Below are positions 43,485 through 52,322 of a stretch of 64,000 nucleotides of DNA, one piece after another. This DNA comes from CAWACP01 sp963780655 (GTDB lineage: Bacteria; Acidobacteriota; Terriglobia; Bryobacterales; Bryobacteraceae). The position numbers were made by a program, and so were the translations under genes. The notes below the pieces were generated by a model, which ran no database searches, was not told the DNA's origin, and saw only the letters and a list, made by a program, of their open reading frames with translations. Positions within the stretch are counted from its first letter, which is position 1. Every line of letters starts with the position of its first letter. The DNA is taken from NCBI GenBank assembly GCA_963780655.1, contig CAWACP010000003.1, positions 1,488,001 through 1,552,000 on the forward strand, written 5' to 3'.

Positions 43485-45164
43485 TCAGAAGAAAGTCGAG
43501 ACATCGCGGAAGACAGCCACGATATTCTCCGGCGTCCCCTGATAGGATTGCGCCTGAGTAGCCTCGGCAATCTGTTTCAGCACATCCGTCCGCGCATCGC
43601 TTCCATACGCGATGGTGAAAATACGGATGGCATTGGTTTCGCCGTTGAAGCGTACCATGTTCAGCAGCCGATCGAGCGTCTCCTTGCTGTCGGTGTCGGA
43701 CCCGTCGGTAAGCACCACCACGGCTTGTATCTCATCTCCCTTGTCGCTGCGGTTTTTCAGGTGCTGCCAGCCGGCCTCGATGGAATCGTACAATGCGGTG
43801 CTGCCGCCCGCGAACAGGGAATCGATCTGTGTCTGCGCCTGCGCGCGGGCCGAAGAGAGCGGCGCGTCCTGGAGAGCCCACTGATACTCCGTGTTGAACG
43901 GCAACAGCGAGAACGTGTCTCTGTCGCCCATCAGGGAGATCAGTTGTTTCGCGCCCACTTTGGCGTTTACCAGCTTCCCTTCGTCGCTCATGCTGCCCGA
44001 AGTGTCCAGGACCAGCACCACCCCGGCTTTCTTCCTGCGCTCCTCCCACAGCCCGAGGATCCGATTAATCACATCTACAGAGGGCACTTCCAGCGTGGTC
44101 CTGGGCTCAGCCGGGTCGACGCCGTGCGCCGCATCGATGGGCGCTGAGAGTGGCACCTCCAGCGAAGCGGGACGGAAGCCGTAGGTGAGTGCCTTTTGCT
44201 GCTGCGGCTTGTCCAGAAGGTAGTGAATGTACGCCGTGGCCGCTTCCCGGTGGGCGGGCGTTACCCAGTCGCGATCGACAATACCGACTGGGTGATCGCT
44301 CCAGAACGTTCCTTCCTTCGGGTAGATGGCGACAACCGGAAACTGCATGTCCGGCTTTGAATACGATTCCACCACCATGCTTTCGTACAGCACCGCCGCG
44401 GAGAGGTAGGAGGGGCCGTTGGCAAACATCCTGCGCCCGAAGAAGCCCGTGGAATTGCCGTAATGAACAACGGATTGCTGGATGGCGGCGACGTAATCGC
44501 CCGTGTGCTTGTTATCCACATCGGCGAGCGTGAGTCCGCGCGTCTTGCCGGTGGCTGCGTACACTTCTGCGAACATCGAGATGAGCCCGCTGTTGCTGTA
44601 CTGCGGGTGCGTATGGCCGAATTTGAATCTGCCCCATTGCGGAAAGCCATAATCGGCCCAGCCTTTGGGATTCCGGGCGATAGCCAGCACGTCGGCCCAC
44701 CCCACCGGCTTCTTTCCCCAGCCGATCGCCTCGGCCATGGGCTTCCACATCGCGATCACTACCGGCGAAAGCACCAGGTTTTCCGTGCCGCCGATAAGAT
44801 CGCGTCCGGTCTTCGCCTTCGACTCGGCGTTGGCAAGGCGGATGAACGCCGCGGATGCGGGGCTGACGAGATGGGCTTTGATACGTCCGGCGAGCACTTC
44901 GTCCATGGTCTCGCCCGAGCCCATCGGCTTCGCCGTCACGAAAATCGGACGGCCGTCGGCGATCTTGTGCTCTTCGCGGTTGAATTGATCGGTGACGTCG
45001 GAGATCCATTTCTCCTTCTCCGATCCGTAGGGGAACACGATCTCGATGGCGTTTCTGGGCCGTTGGATGGAAGGACCACCTTCCGATCCACCCTTGTTGC
45101 GATTGCACGCAGGCAGGGCTAACAGCAGCACAACCGCCGCGAGGCGCTCGATGTGGCGTCGCAT
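43485..45164 (-). CDS. Lipoprotein: solute-binding domain fused to vWA domain
   Basis: A 559-residue lipoprotein with lipobox LPAC in the signal (RLAAVVLLLALPACNRNK). Residues ~40-350 are a solute-binding domain (IVFPYGSEKEKWISDV, FKFGHTHPQYSNSGLIS, LYESMVVESY). Residues ~370-555 are a vWA domain with an intact MIDAS (VLDTSGSMS, then GGSTALYDSI and VLTDGSDTD). vWA domains bind metal-dependent partners, often together with AAA ATPases. It heads the five-gene operon. Promoter-proximal 11-bp-spaced TATCGC, AATTAC and GGTTAC lie at 45193-45220. Confidence 0.85.
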   Translation of the reverse strand: MRRHIERLAAVVLLLALPACNRNKGGSEGGPSIQRPRNAIEIVFPYGSEKEKWISDVTDQFNREEHKIADGRPIFVTAKPMGSGETMDEVLAGRIKAHLVSPASAAFIRLANAESKAKTGRDLIGGTENLVLSPVVIAMWKPMAEAIGWGKKPVGWADVLAIARNPKGWADYGFPQWGRFKFGHTHPQYSNSGLISMFAEVYAATGKTRGLTLADVDNKHTGDYVAAIQQSVVHYGNSTGFFGRRMFANGPSYLSAAVLYESMVVESYSKPDMQFPVVAIYPKEGTFWSDHPVGIVDRDWVTPAHREAATAYIHYLLDKPQQQKALTYGFRPASLEVPLSAPIDAAHGVDPAEPRTTLEVPSVDVINRILGLWEERRKKAGVVLVLDTSGSMSDEGKLVNAKVGAKQLISLMGDRDTFSLLPFNTEYQWALQDAPLSSARAQAQTQIDSLFAGGSTALYDSIEAGWQHLKNRSDKGDEIQAVVVLTDGSDTDSKETLDRLLNMVRFNGETNAIRIFTIAYGSDARTDVLKQIAEATQAQSYQGTPENIVAVFRDVSTFF

Positions 45165-45317
45165 ACCAGGTCTCTTGTGAGTGCCTGTATTCTATCGCCC
45201 GCGAATTACAGATTGGTTACAGTGACGGACGCTTCCGCATTCTGAAAAACCCTGGTGGCGCCCGAAGGCGATTGGCTTTATGCTGCCCGGACTGGGAGGC
45301 AAAGAGAAGAGAATACG

Positions 45318-45895
45318 ATGCAAAGCCCTGGAGCTTCTGATCACACCAGGAACTGGGGACTTGCGGCCGGGTTGGTCGTACTGATGACACTCGGCGGCGT
45401 GACTGCATCGGCGGGTAGCCTTCTGATCACGGAGAGCGGTATCTGGGGTCCAGGCGCTCCCACAACCACCTGGAGCGCGCCAGGTGAATCGTGGAGTTAT
45501 TCTTTCATGACAAGCGCCAACCCGTCCGTGTCCAATGTGACGATGGGGCGCGAGTTAATTGGGTCGTTCAGCGATTTCACGTACATGTTGAACGGCGCAC
45601 CGGTGGCCACGACCCCCGATGATGTCTTCTACTTCAACGCAACGTACGGCGGCGGTATTCTGGTTCGATTTTCAGTTGGCAACCGCAGGTGTACAATGGC
45701 TCGGAAAGCGATCCCACAATCATCGTCGGCGTCTACCCCACCGAGACCGGATCTGTGTTCGCCATCGCCAGGACCACACCGCAAACCCTGACCGGGGACG
45801 TGTACATAACAGCAGTGCCCGAGTCAGCGACCATCAGTTTGTTGCTGATCGGCTCGGGATTCCTCAGCGCGATGAGATTTCTGAAGCGCGTCTGA
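45318..45895 (+). pseudogene. PEP-CTERM protein gene with a one-base frameshift
   Basis: The first frame encodes a signal peptide (LAAGLVVLMTLGGVTASAGSLLITESG) and a beta-rich domain up to GGGILVRF. The continuation QVYNGSESDPTIIVGVYPTETG and the sorting tail VPESATISLLLIGSG...RFLKR lie in another frame. A run of four T (45669-45672) at the junction would restore a single ~193-residue ORF if it had five. The tail is a PEP-CTERM/exosortase signal. It could be a genuine inactivation, phase variation or a sequence error. Confidence 0.68.
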
Positions 45896-46009
45896 CGCCC
45901 TTACTGCCGCCGGCTTCCAGCTTGCGCACCCGTTTCGCTAACTCAGCCGTTCCAGGGATTGCCTGAAGGCGCTTCACCAGCGCGGCTGCCTCTTGATAGA
46001 CTGCCAGCA

Positions 46010-47005
46010 ATGCCGCGCATCCAGCAGGAGACGCTCGATGCAGCCGGCCCTTTTCGGCGTGCGCTCCGGTATGCCTTCTACGACTGGACTCGCGAGATGC
46101 CGAAGTCCAGACGCTTCATCACATGGATCGGGATACTGCTGCAGGGATGGGCGATCTGGGCCCTTTGGTCGAGGTCCCTGGTGTGGCCGGTGATCTGGCC
46201 GGAGGGATTACGCCTCTATGTGAGCGTGTGCCTCCTTTACGGCCTTGGCACAGGGCTGATGAACGGGATGCTGACCGCTGAGCTCTTTCGTAAGACCCAG
46301 CTCGAAGCGGACCAGATCGCGGCGCAACAGATCCAGCAGACGCTCATCCCCTGGAAACTGGACGAGTTGCCGGGCTACGAGGTGGAAACATTCTACAAGC
46401 CGTTCCGCGACGTGGGTGGCGACTACTTTGACGTGATCGAGCTGGCTGGTAACCGAACGCTGTTCGCCGTAGCCGATGTGTCCGGCAAAGGTATGGCGGC
46501 GGCGCTGCTGGCGGCAAACATACAGGCTCTGGTCAGGAGCATCGCGAACGTGCAGGCGGACCCGCTGGCCCTGGCTCGGCAGATTAACAGGCACCTGAGC
46601 CGCTACACCCCGAGCGGTCGCTTTGCTACGGCAGTGTTCATCGTGCTGAGCCGCGATTCGGGAGAACTGATCTGGGTGAATGCCGGCCATAACGCCCCCA
46701 TCGTCTTCTGTCCCGGCTCAACCGTATTGCTGGAAGCTACCGGCATGCCGCTTGGATTATTTGCCGACGCAGAGTATGAGGTCTGTACAGGCGTGATTCC
46801 GAGAGGCGGCGGGCTACTCGTATTCACCGATGGACTGACGGACTCCATTCCGGGAGAGGATCCCACAAACCGCTTGCGCGACGCTCTGACTGACGGTTCG
46901 AGACGAACGATATCTGGTCTCAAGTCCCTGGTTGACCCGAAACGCATCGAAGACGACGTCACCATGTTGCTGGTGACGCGTACGCAACGCGCCATCACTC
47001 TTTGA
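46010..47005 (+). CDS. Membrane-linked PP2C/SpoIIE (RsbU-type) serine phosphatase
   Basis: A 331-residue protein. Two membrane helices (about residues 35-60 and 65-90) precede a linker helix and the SpoIIE domain: IQQTLIPWKL, FRDVGGDYFDVIEL, VADVSGKGMAAALLAA, FVLSRDSG-type core, NAGHNAP, TGMPLGLF and LLVFTDGLTD. Metal-binding Asp residues are all present. It should dephosphorylate an anti-sigma antagonist or similar partner. I chose the ATG at 46010 because upstream sequence overlaps the PEP-CTERM gene region and has no signal. The 3' end is close to a - strand regulator. Confidence 0.88.
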   Translation: MPRIQQETLDAAGPFRRALRYAFYDWTREMPKSRRFITWIGILLQGWAIWALWSRSLVWPVIWPEGLRLYVSVCLLYGLGTGLMNGMLTAELFRKTQLEADQIAAQQIQQTLIPWKLDELPGYEVETFYKPFRDVGGDYFDVIELAGNRTLFAVADVSGKGMAAALLAANIQALVRSIANVQADPLALARQINRHLSRYTPSGRFATAVFIVLSRDSGELIWVNAGHNAPIVFCPGSTVLLEATGMPLGLFADAEYEVCTGVIPRGGGLLVFTDGLTDSIPGEDPTNRLRDALTDGSRRTISGLKSLVDPKRIEDDVTMLLVTRTQRAITL

Positions 47006-47277
47006 TCGTGGGTCTGCTGGAGCAGAATCGCGCAGGAGTTAGCTTGGAGTGCGTCGCCCAACAGCTTCCTGAGCGCAGCTACATAGGCGGCCAGCGCCTT
47101 TCGGCCTGCCGGAGTGAGCCGGTACAACGAGGCTGGTTTTCGGCCGATGAACTTCTTCTTTACGGCAATGTACCTGGCTTCTTCCAGCCGGGCAAGGTTA
47201 GCTCCCAGATTGCCGTCCGTGGACCGGGTCCTTTCGCGAAGCCATTTGAAATCGGCCTCATAGCGCTGTCGCGGCAA
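46603..47277 (-). pseudogene. Winged-helix (PadR/MarR-like) regulator with abnormal ends
   Basis: The core FKWLRERTRSTDGNLGANLARLEEARYIAVKKKF and PASLYRLTPAGRKALAAYVAAL is a winged helix of the small transcriptional-regulator type usual in Acidobacteria. Such proteins are about 100 residues; here the frame stays open for ~130 more residues, antisense to the SpoIIE phosphatase gene, which suggests loss of the normal stop. The N-terminal helix is also unclear (TTG at 47277 is the best start). Likely damaged. Confidence 0.45.
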
Positions 47278-47679
47278 GAATGTGCAGGCCGGTCGCGGGC
47301 CGCAGGAGCGCGGCCAGCGCGGCCCCCCACCATACCAGCGCTGCAACAAACTGAGGCGCCCATCGCAGGATCACGCTGCTCGCGCTGTGCGCGACGGCGG
47401 CAAGCGCAAAGAGGGCAACGCACAGCGAGCGGAGATCCAGAGCGCCGGAGCACGCCGCGGCCATCGAGAGGAGGAGCACCGTGAAGCCCGCGGAGGACCA
47501 GACGGCGCCCACCCACCAAGGTCATGAAGCGACCCGAGAAAGACCCTGTCCGGGAGGACCGGATACATAACGAAGCTATCGCCGACGCCAATGGGCCGGA
47601 AGAGCAGGTGATGGGATGGCATTGCCACCTCGACGACAAAAGGCCGATTCCCTTTCCAGGCAAAGTGCATTGCTGTCAA
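47258..47679 (-). pseudogene. Small membrane protein split by a frameshift
   Basis: One frame reads FVMYPVLPDRVFLGSLHDLGGW and then loses sense. Another, starting at the same G-rich site near 47510, reads VGAVWSSAGFTVLLLSMAAACS, LCVALFALAAVAHSASSVIL and FVAALVWWGAALAALL, three membrane helices. Together they would form a ~140-residue membrane protein ending where the winged-helix regulator begins. The pair resembles the membrane protein/regulator couples seen in this phylum, but I do not know its name. Confidence 0.38.
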
Positions 47680-47944
47680 GGTCGTTTCGCCGCTCAGGAA
47701 AGGCTTCTGACTCTACGCACGCCAGCCGGAAGCTCACAACCGAACGGCCTCAGTTTCCCCTCCCCACCTGGGGACCCGAATGGTGCAGCGTGGCTGCTGC
47801 AGGACTCTCGCAGCGGCTGCATCTCTGATGCGCAATGCGCGCACGATCCCGCACGGCTCGAACCCGGGCTGCCGCGATCCGTCAGTCGCCACAGCGAATC
47901 CTCAACACCCACGACGGCATCAGCTACCGCAGGAGGTTTCTACG

Positions 47945-48844
47945 ATGTTCGTGATCGCTGGAGCAACCGGGAACACCGGCGGTGTGGTGGCCAACACTCT
48001 GCTTGCGCAGGGCAAGCCCGTGACAGTTTTGGTTCGCGACGCGCAGAAGGCGGGGAACTGGCGGCTGAAGGGAGCCCAAGTGGCTACCGCTTCGCTTGAG
48101 GACAGCCACGCGTTGGCGGCGGCGTTTGCCGGCGCGGAAGGCACGTACCTTCTCATCCCGCCGAACTACAAAGCGGCGGATGCTCTGGCATACGGGTCCC
48201 GGGTTGGCGACGCGCTGGCGGCGGCGGTGAAGACCAGCGGCATACCGCACGTGGTTCTGCTTTCGTCGGTCGGCGCCCAGCACGCCCAGGGCACGGGGCC
48301 AATCCGCTCGTTGCACCATGCCGAGTCGGTGATTGGGCCGGCCACCAGGAATGTGACGTTACTCCGGGCGGCGTATTTCTTGCAGAACTGGGCCAGCGGC
48401 GTGGAGGGAGTCCGAAACCAGGGCGTGCTCCACAACTTTCTGACGCCGGAACGAAGGATTCCAATGGTCTCAACCGCCGACATAGGCAAGATCGCCGCCG
48501 AATGTCTGATCGACCCCGCACGCGGCCGCCGTGTTGTGGAACTGGCCGGTCCCGAGGATTACAGTCCGCAGGAGATTGCCCAGACCTTCGCTGCTGCGTT
48601 GGGAAAGCCGGTGAAGCTGGAGACGCATCCCCTCGACGCCGTTATCCCCACCTTCACTACGCTCGGTTTTTCGCAGGATTTGGCCGGCTTGTTCCGCGAG
48701 ATGATTGAAGGCATCAATTCGGGTCACGTGGCGTACGAAGGCAAGGGCGCCACGTTCAAGCGCGGAAGTGTGACGGCCCCGGAGACTATAAACCAGATGC
48801 TCGGGCTTTCCGCGGCTACCCGCTCGGGCGGCGGCCAGGTCTAG
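47945..48844 (+). CDS. NmrA/NAD(P)H-binding atypical short-chain reductase
   Basis: A 299-residue protein starting at MFVIAGATGNTGGVVANTLL, the GxxGxxG dinucleotide site at the very N-terminus. LVRDAQKAGNW and LLIPPNYKAADA follow, then VVLLSSVGAQHAQGTGPI. These are usual for NmrA/YtfG-type quinone-reductase or sensor-like SDRs. AGGAGG lies 9 bp before the ATG at 47945. Upstream in-frame sequence lacks coding character. It appears to be a single-gene unit. Substrate is unknown, possibly a quinone or aldehyde. Confidence 0.85.
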   Translation: MFVIAGATGNTGGVVANTLLAQGKPVTVLVRDAQKAGNWRLKGAQVATASLEDSHALAAAFAGAEGTYLLIPPNYKAADALAYGSRVGDALAAAVKTSGIPHVVLLSSVGAQHAQGTGPIRSLHHAESVIGPATRNVTLLRAAYFLQNWASGVEGVRNQGVLHNFLTPERRIPMVSTADIGKIAAECLIDPARGRRVVELAGPEDYSPQEIAQTFAAALGKPVKLETHPLDAVIPTFTTLGFSQDLAGLFREMIEGINSGHVAYEGKGATFKRGSVTAPETINQMLGLSAATRSGGGQV

Positions 48845-48954
48845 AAAAAGAGGCCAGCAACCGTTTTCGAGCAGTGCGGCTTGCTGCCAGTGCGTGTGAG
48901 CGGAATGCGGTGTGGCGGCGGGTTCACCTCGGCTCTTGAACGGGGCAAAGCAAC

Positions 48955-49080
48955 CTACTGAGCGAGACGTGCCCTGAGATCCGCTTTCAGCGCCTGCTCT
49001 TTCGGACTTCTTCCGTTGCTCTGGAGCCACGCTTCGAGGCGGCTGAACTGAACCTCGTGCACGGTTGCTGGCGCCTTCAC
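48955..49080 (-). pseudogene. Short C-terminal-like remnant
   Basis: A 41-codon frame from GTG reads HEVQFSRLEAWLQSNGRSPK and LKADLRARLAQ before TAG. It has normal codon character but no recognisable family. It stands just downstream of the ChrA-like fragment on the same strand, so a deletion may have joined the two. Confidence 0.2.
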
Positions 49081-49117
49081 GGCGACCCTCAGGCGCGTGG
49101 ACGGGCCGACGCCGGCA

Positions 49118-49222
49118 TCAGTGAATCCACACCTTCATCTCCGGAAACGCCGCCATTCCACCTGCCACGGTGAAGAGCGACAGATAAGCGAACACGCGCG
49201 CAAGCGCCGGGACCTGGCTCAT
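49118..49222 (-). pseudogene. N-terminal fragment of a ChrA-like chromate transporter
   Basis: A 34-codon frame reads ARVFAYLSLFTVAGGMAAFPEMKVWI and stops. This is the start of ChrA-type transporters (FxYLSLxTVGGGMAAFPE). The remaining ~350 residues are missing. It is a remnant only. Confidence 0.5.
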
Positions 49223-49370
49223 ACGGACGCATCGTCCGGTCGAAGGGCTACCCCGGGGCGTCCGATTTCGAAGCGCCGGTCGCAAAAACGATCAGCCGCC
49301 CGTTCCGGAGACCGCGTGAAATTGTACGGTTGCAGTGGAACCCAAGTTGCGCTAGACCGAGTGTCGGAAC

Positions 49371-51827
49371 ATGTGGAACATCGGCCAGGACGTTCGCTTC
49401 GGGCTCCGCGTTCTGCGGAACAATCCGGGCTTCACGGCGGTTGCCGTGTTCACGCTGGCGTTGGGGATCAGTGCGAACACCACGGTGTTCAGCTGGGTGG
49501 ACGGCGTGTTGTGGCATCCCTTTCCGGGCAGCTCCGATCAGGGTCGCCTGGCGCTGCTGGACATGAATGAGGGAGCGCCGACGGGCGGCTCACAGATGTC
49601 ATGGCGTGACCGCCGCGATTACCAGGCCGGCCTGACCACGGTGGCAGGCATCGCTCTCCATCGCGAGGATGTCTTCGCCGTGGGCGATGCCACGAATGTC
49701 CAGCCGGTGTGGGGCGAGCTGGTATCAGGAGATTACTTCGCGGTGCTGGGCATGCGTCCCGCGCTGGGCCGCGTGTTCTCGAAAGAGGAAGACGGGGACA
49801 AGCTGGGCGCATATCCCGTGGTGGTAATCAGCGCGAGGATGTGGCGAGGCCGTTTTCACGGCGACCCGAAGATCGTGGGCAAGTCGATCCGCGTGAACCG
49901 GCGGCTGCTGACCGTGGTGGGCGTGGCGCCGCCGGAGTTTCTCGGTACGATGCCGGGGATGGTGTTCGAAATGTGGGTTCCCGCCACCATGGGCCCGCAA
50001 CTGGGAATGCTGTATCCATCCATGCTGAACAGACGCGGGTACCGCGATATGTACGGGCTGGTCCGGCTGAAACCGGGCGTGAGCATCGAGCAGGCGCGGG
50101 CGGAGACGCTCGCTGCATCGAACAACCTGGCCGCGGCGTTCCCGGATACGAATCGCGGCGTAAGCGCCAGCATTGAACCGCTCTGGAGATTTCGCAGCGC
50201 CGCCCCCGATCTGTTGCTGCGCCCGCTGCGGATCCTCATGGCCGTGTCGCTGCTCGTGCTGCTGATTGTGTGCGCGAATGTCGCCAGTCTTCTGCTGGCT
50301 CGGTCCATCGCGCGGCAGAGGGAGTTCGGCATCCGCCTGGCGCTGGGAGCAACCCGCCTTCGTCTGGTGCGCCAGATGATGACCGAAACGCTGATGCTCG
50401 CCGCCGCCGGCGCGGTGGCCGGATGGGCGATGGCGGCCTTCATGGCCGATGCCGTGATCGGACTTATCCCGGCGACTACCGGCTTGCCCTCTCCCACCAC
50501 CGCGCGCCTGGGCATCCACTCACTCGCGTTCACCATCGTCTGCTGCATCTCGGCCACGCTCCTGGCCGGCGCCCTGCCTGCTCTCTTCACCGCGCGTTCC
50601 GGCGTGAACGAAACGCTGAAGGAAAACGGGCGCAGCTTAACGGGCGCCGCCGGTTCGCATCGCGCACGTAACGTGCTGGTTGTGGTGGAAGTTGCGCTGG
50701 CGGTAGTGGCGCTGGTTGGAGCAGGACTCTTCGGACGAAGCCTGAACAACGCCAAAACGATGTACCCGGGATTCGATAAGAACCACGTCCTGGTGGCCCA
50801 GGTCTATCTGGCCGGCAGCGGCTTTTCCGACAAAGACGTTCCACGCTTTCTTCACGATCTCTGCCTGAGAATGCGGTCGGTTCCCGGCGTCGTCAGCGTG
50901 AGCTATGCGGACTTCACGCCGCTCGGGTCCTCCGGTGGTCCCTGGGACGATTTGTGGGTTAACGGGTACGCGCCCGCGACGGGCGAATCCATGACCGTCA
51001 GCCGATCCGACGTGGGCCCGGGATACCTCGCGCTGATGCGCACACCGCTGCTGGAAGGGCGGGAGTTTCGGGACGACGACGATCCGCAGCATCCCTACGT
51101 CACCATCGTGAATCAGGCGTTTGCGCAGCGGTACTTCGACGGCGCGGACCCTGTCGGACGGAAGATCCATCTGGAGGGAGGCTGGGCCAGGGTCATCGGA
51201 CTCGCGCGGGATTCGAAGTACCACAGCGTCGTGGAGTCTGGTCGCCCGTTCGTTTACACATCGTTCAGCCAGCGTTACGGACTCAGCGACAATCCCAGGC
51301 TGTCCATCCGCACAAGCGGAGATCCGTTGCGAATGGTATCGGCGCTTCGCAGCGAGGCCGCTTCCCTGAACCCCGCCGCAGCAGCGTTTGCTGCAGCCCC
51401 GCTCGAGGACTGGGTGCAGGTGACGATGCTACCGGTGAAGCTGGCCGCGGGCATGCTTGGCGCTATGGGCATGCTTTCACTCACGCTCGCCGGTATCGGG
51501 CTGTACAGCGTGATGGCCTTCGCGGTGAGCCAGCGGACGCAGGAAATCGGCATTCGCATGGCCATGGGCGCGATGCCGAAGGACGTGCTCGCCGATGTGT
51601 TGCGGCGGGGGATGATTCTAACTGCAGTGGGTTTAGCGGCCGGAATGGCCGGAGCGATTGCAGTCACGCGCGTCGTAAGCAGCATGCTGGTGGGCGTCGA
51701 TCCGCGCGATCCATTGGCCTTCTGTGGAGCAGCGGTGTTTCTCGCCGCGGTGGCGATGCTGGCCTGCTATCTCCCCGCCCTTCCCGCCACGAAGGTAGAT
51801 CCCCTCGTGGCGCTGCGATCCGAATAA
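49371..51827 (+). CDS. ADOP-type orphan MacB/FtsX permease
   Basis: An 818-residue permease. It opens with the ADOP signature LRNNPGFTAVAVFTLALGISANTTVFSWVD, then a ~240-residue periplasmic MacB core (GELVSGDYFAVLGMRPALGR), an FtsX helix set (ANVASLLLARSIARQREFGIRLALGATRLRLVRQ), a second periplasmic core, and a second FtsX set ending RTQEIGIRMAMGAMPKDVL and LPALPATKVDPLVALRSE. No ATPase gene is adjacent, the norm for these duplicated orphan permeases of Acidobacteria. Function is unknown. Confidence 0.9.
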   Translation: MWNIGQDVRFGLRVLRNNPGFTAVAVFTLALGISANTTVFSWVDGVLWHPFPGSSDQGRLALLDMNEGAPTGGSQMSWRDRRDYQAGLTTVAGIALHREDVFAVGDATNVQPVWGELVSGDYFAVLGMRPALGRVFSKEEDGDKLGAYPVVVISARMWRGRFHGDPKIVGKSIRVNRRLLTVVGVAPPEFLGTMPGMVFEMWVPATMGPQLGMLYPSMLNRRGYRDMYGLVRLKPGVSIEQARAETLAASNNLAAAFPDTNRGVSASIEPLWRFRSAAPDLLLRPLRILMAVSLLVLLIVCANVASLLLARSIARQREFGIRLALGATRLRLVRQMMTETLMLAAAGAVAGWAMAAFMADAVIGLIPATTGLPSPTTARLGIHSLAFTIVCCISATLLAGALPALFTARSGVNETLKENGRSLTGAAGSHRARNVLVVVEVALAVVALVGAGLFGRSLNNAKTMYPGFDKNHVLVAQVYLAGSGFSDKDVPRFLHDLCLRMRSVPGVVSVSYADFTPLGSSGGPWDDLWVNGYAPATGESMTVSRSDVGPGYLALMRTPLLEGREFRDDDDPQHPYVTIVNQAFAQRYFDGADPVGRKIHLEGGWARVIGLARDSKYHSVVESGRPFVYTSFSQRYGLSDNPRLSIRTSGDPLRMVSALRSEAASLNPAAAAFAAAPLEDWVQVTMLPVKLAAGMLGAMGMLSLTLAGIGLYSVMAFAVSQRTQEIGIRMAMGAMPKDVLADVLRRGMILTAVGLAAGMAGAIAVTRVVSSMLVGVDPRDPLAFCGAAVFLAAVAMLACYLPALPATKVDPLVALRSE

Positions 51828-52322
51828 CTACTCCGCTGAACTCCGCGTGTGCCCCTGTCAGGGCGAAATGAGTCGATGCAGGACTGTCGATGCAGCCCGC
51901 CTGGTGCAGCGCTGTTCGGTGCGCAGGAACCTGATAGCCAGACCATTCCTCCCTGTTGCAACACTTCCGGTGCAGTGGTCGGCGCAATCGGAGATGCATA
52001 GATGCGCGACCAGAGGTAATGACAGTGAATGTCCGCGAGGACACCTATGAGCGACCGCTTCTATGACTTCTCTTAGTCTCCGGAACGACAACGCCTTCAG
52101 GGCGCGGGTGGCGGCAGAGCCTACGGCCGCAGCCAGCGGGCGCGGCGCGCGCTACAGCCGCCAACGCTGCCGGCCAATACCTCTGCTTCCTGTGCCGTCT
52201 CTGCCGGCTGCTGCGCAAAGCATCGCCGTTTCTCGACGCACGCTTTCCCTGTCGTGATCGCAGCGGGTGCGTACGTCATCTGGAGAGTATTCTTCGCGAC
52301 GCCAGCGGCCTGGACAAGTCGG
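51828..52322. other. Intergenic stretch without a supported gene
   Basis: About 500 bp between the convergent permease and FG-GAP genes. Open frames occur on both strands, but none shows a ribosome site or family motif. I see no clear repeat or RNA gene. Confidence 0.5.

Noticed and set aside
42273..45164. Solute-binding genes as part of an ABC importer
   Set aside because: No permease or ABC ATPase is adjacent; the ATPase present is AAA+, and one binding domain is fused to vWA.
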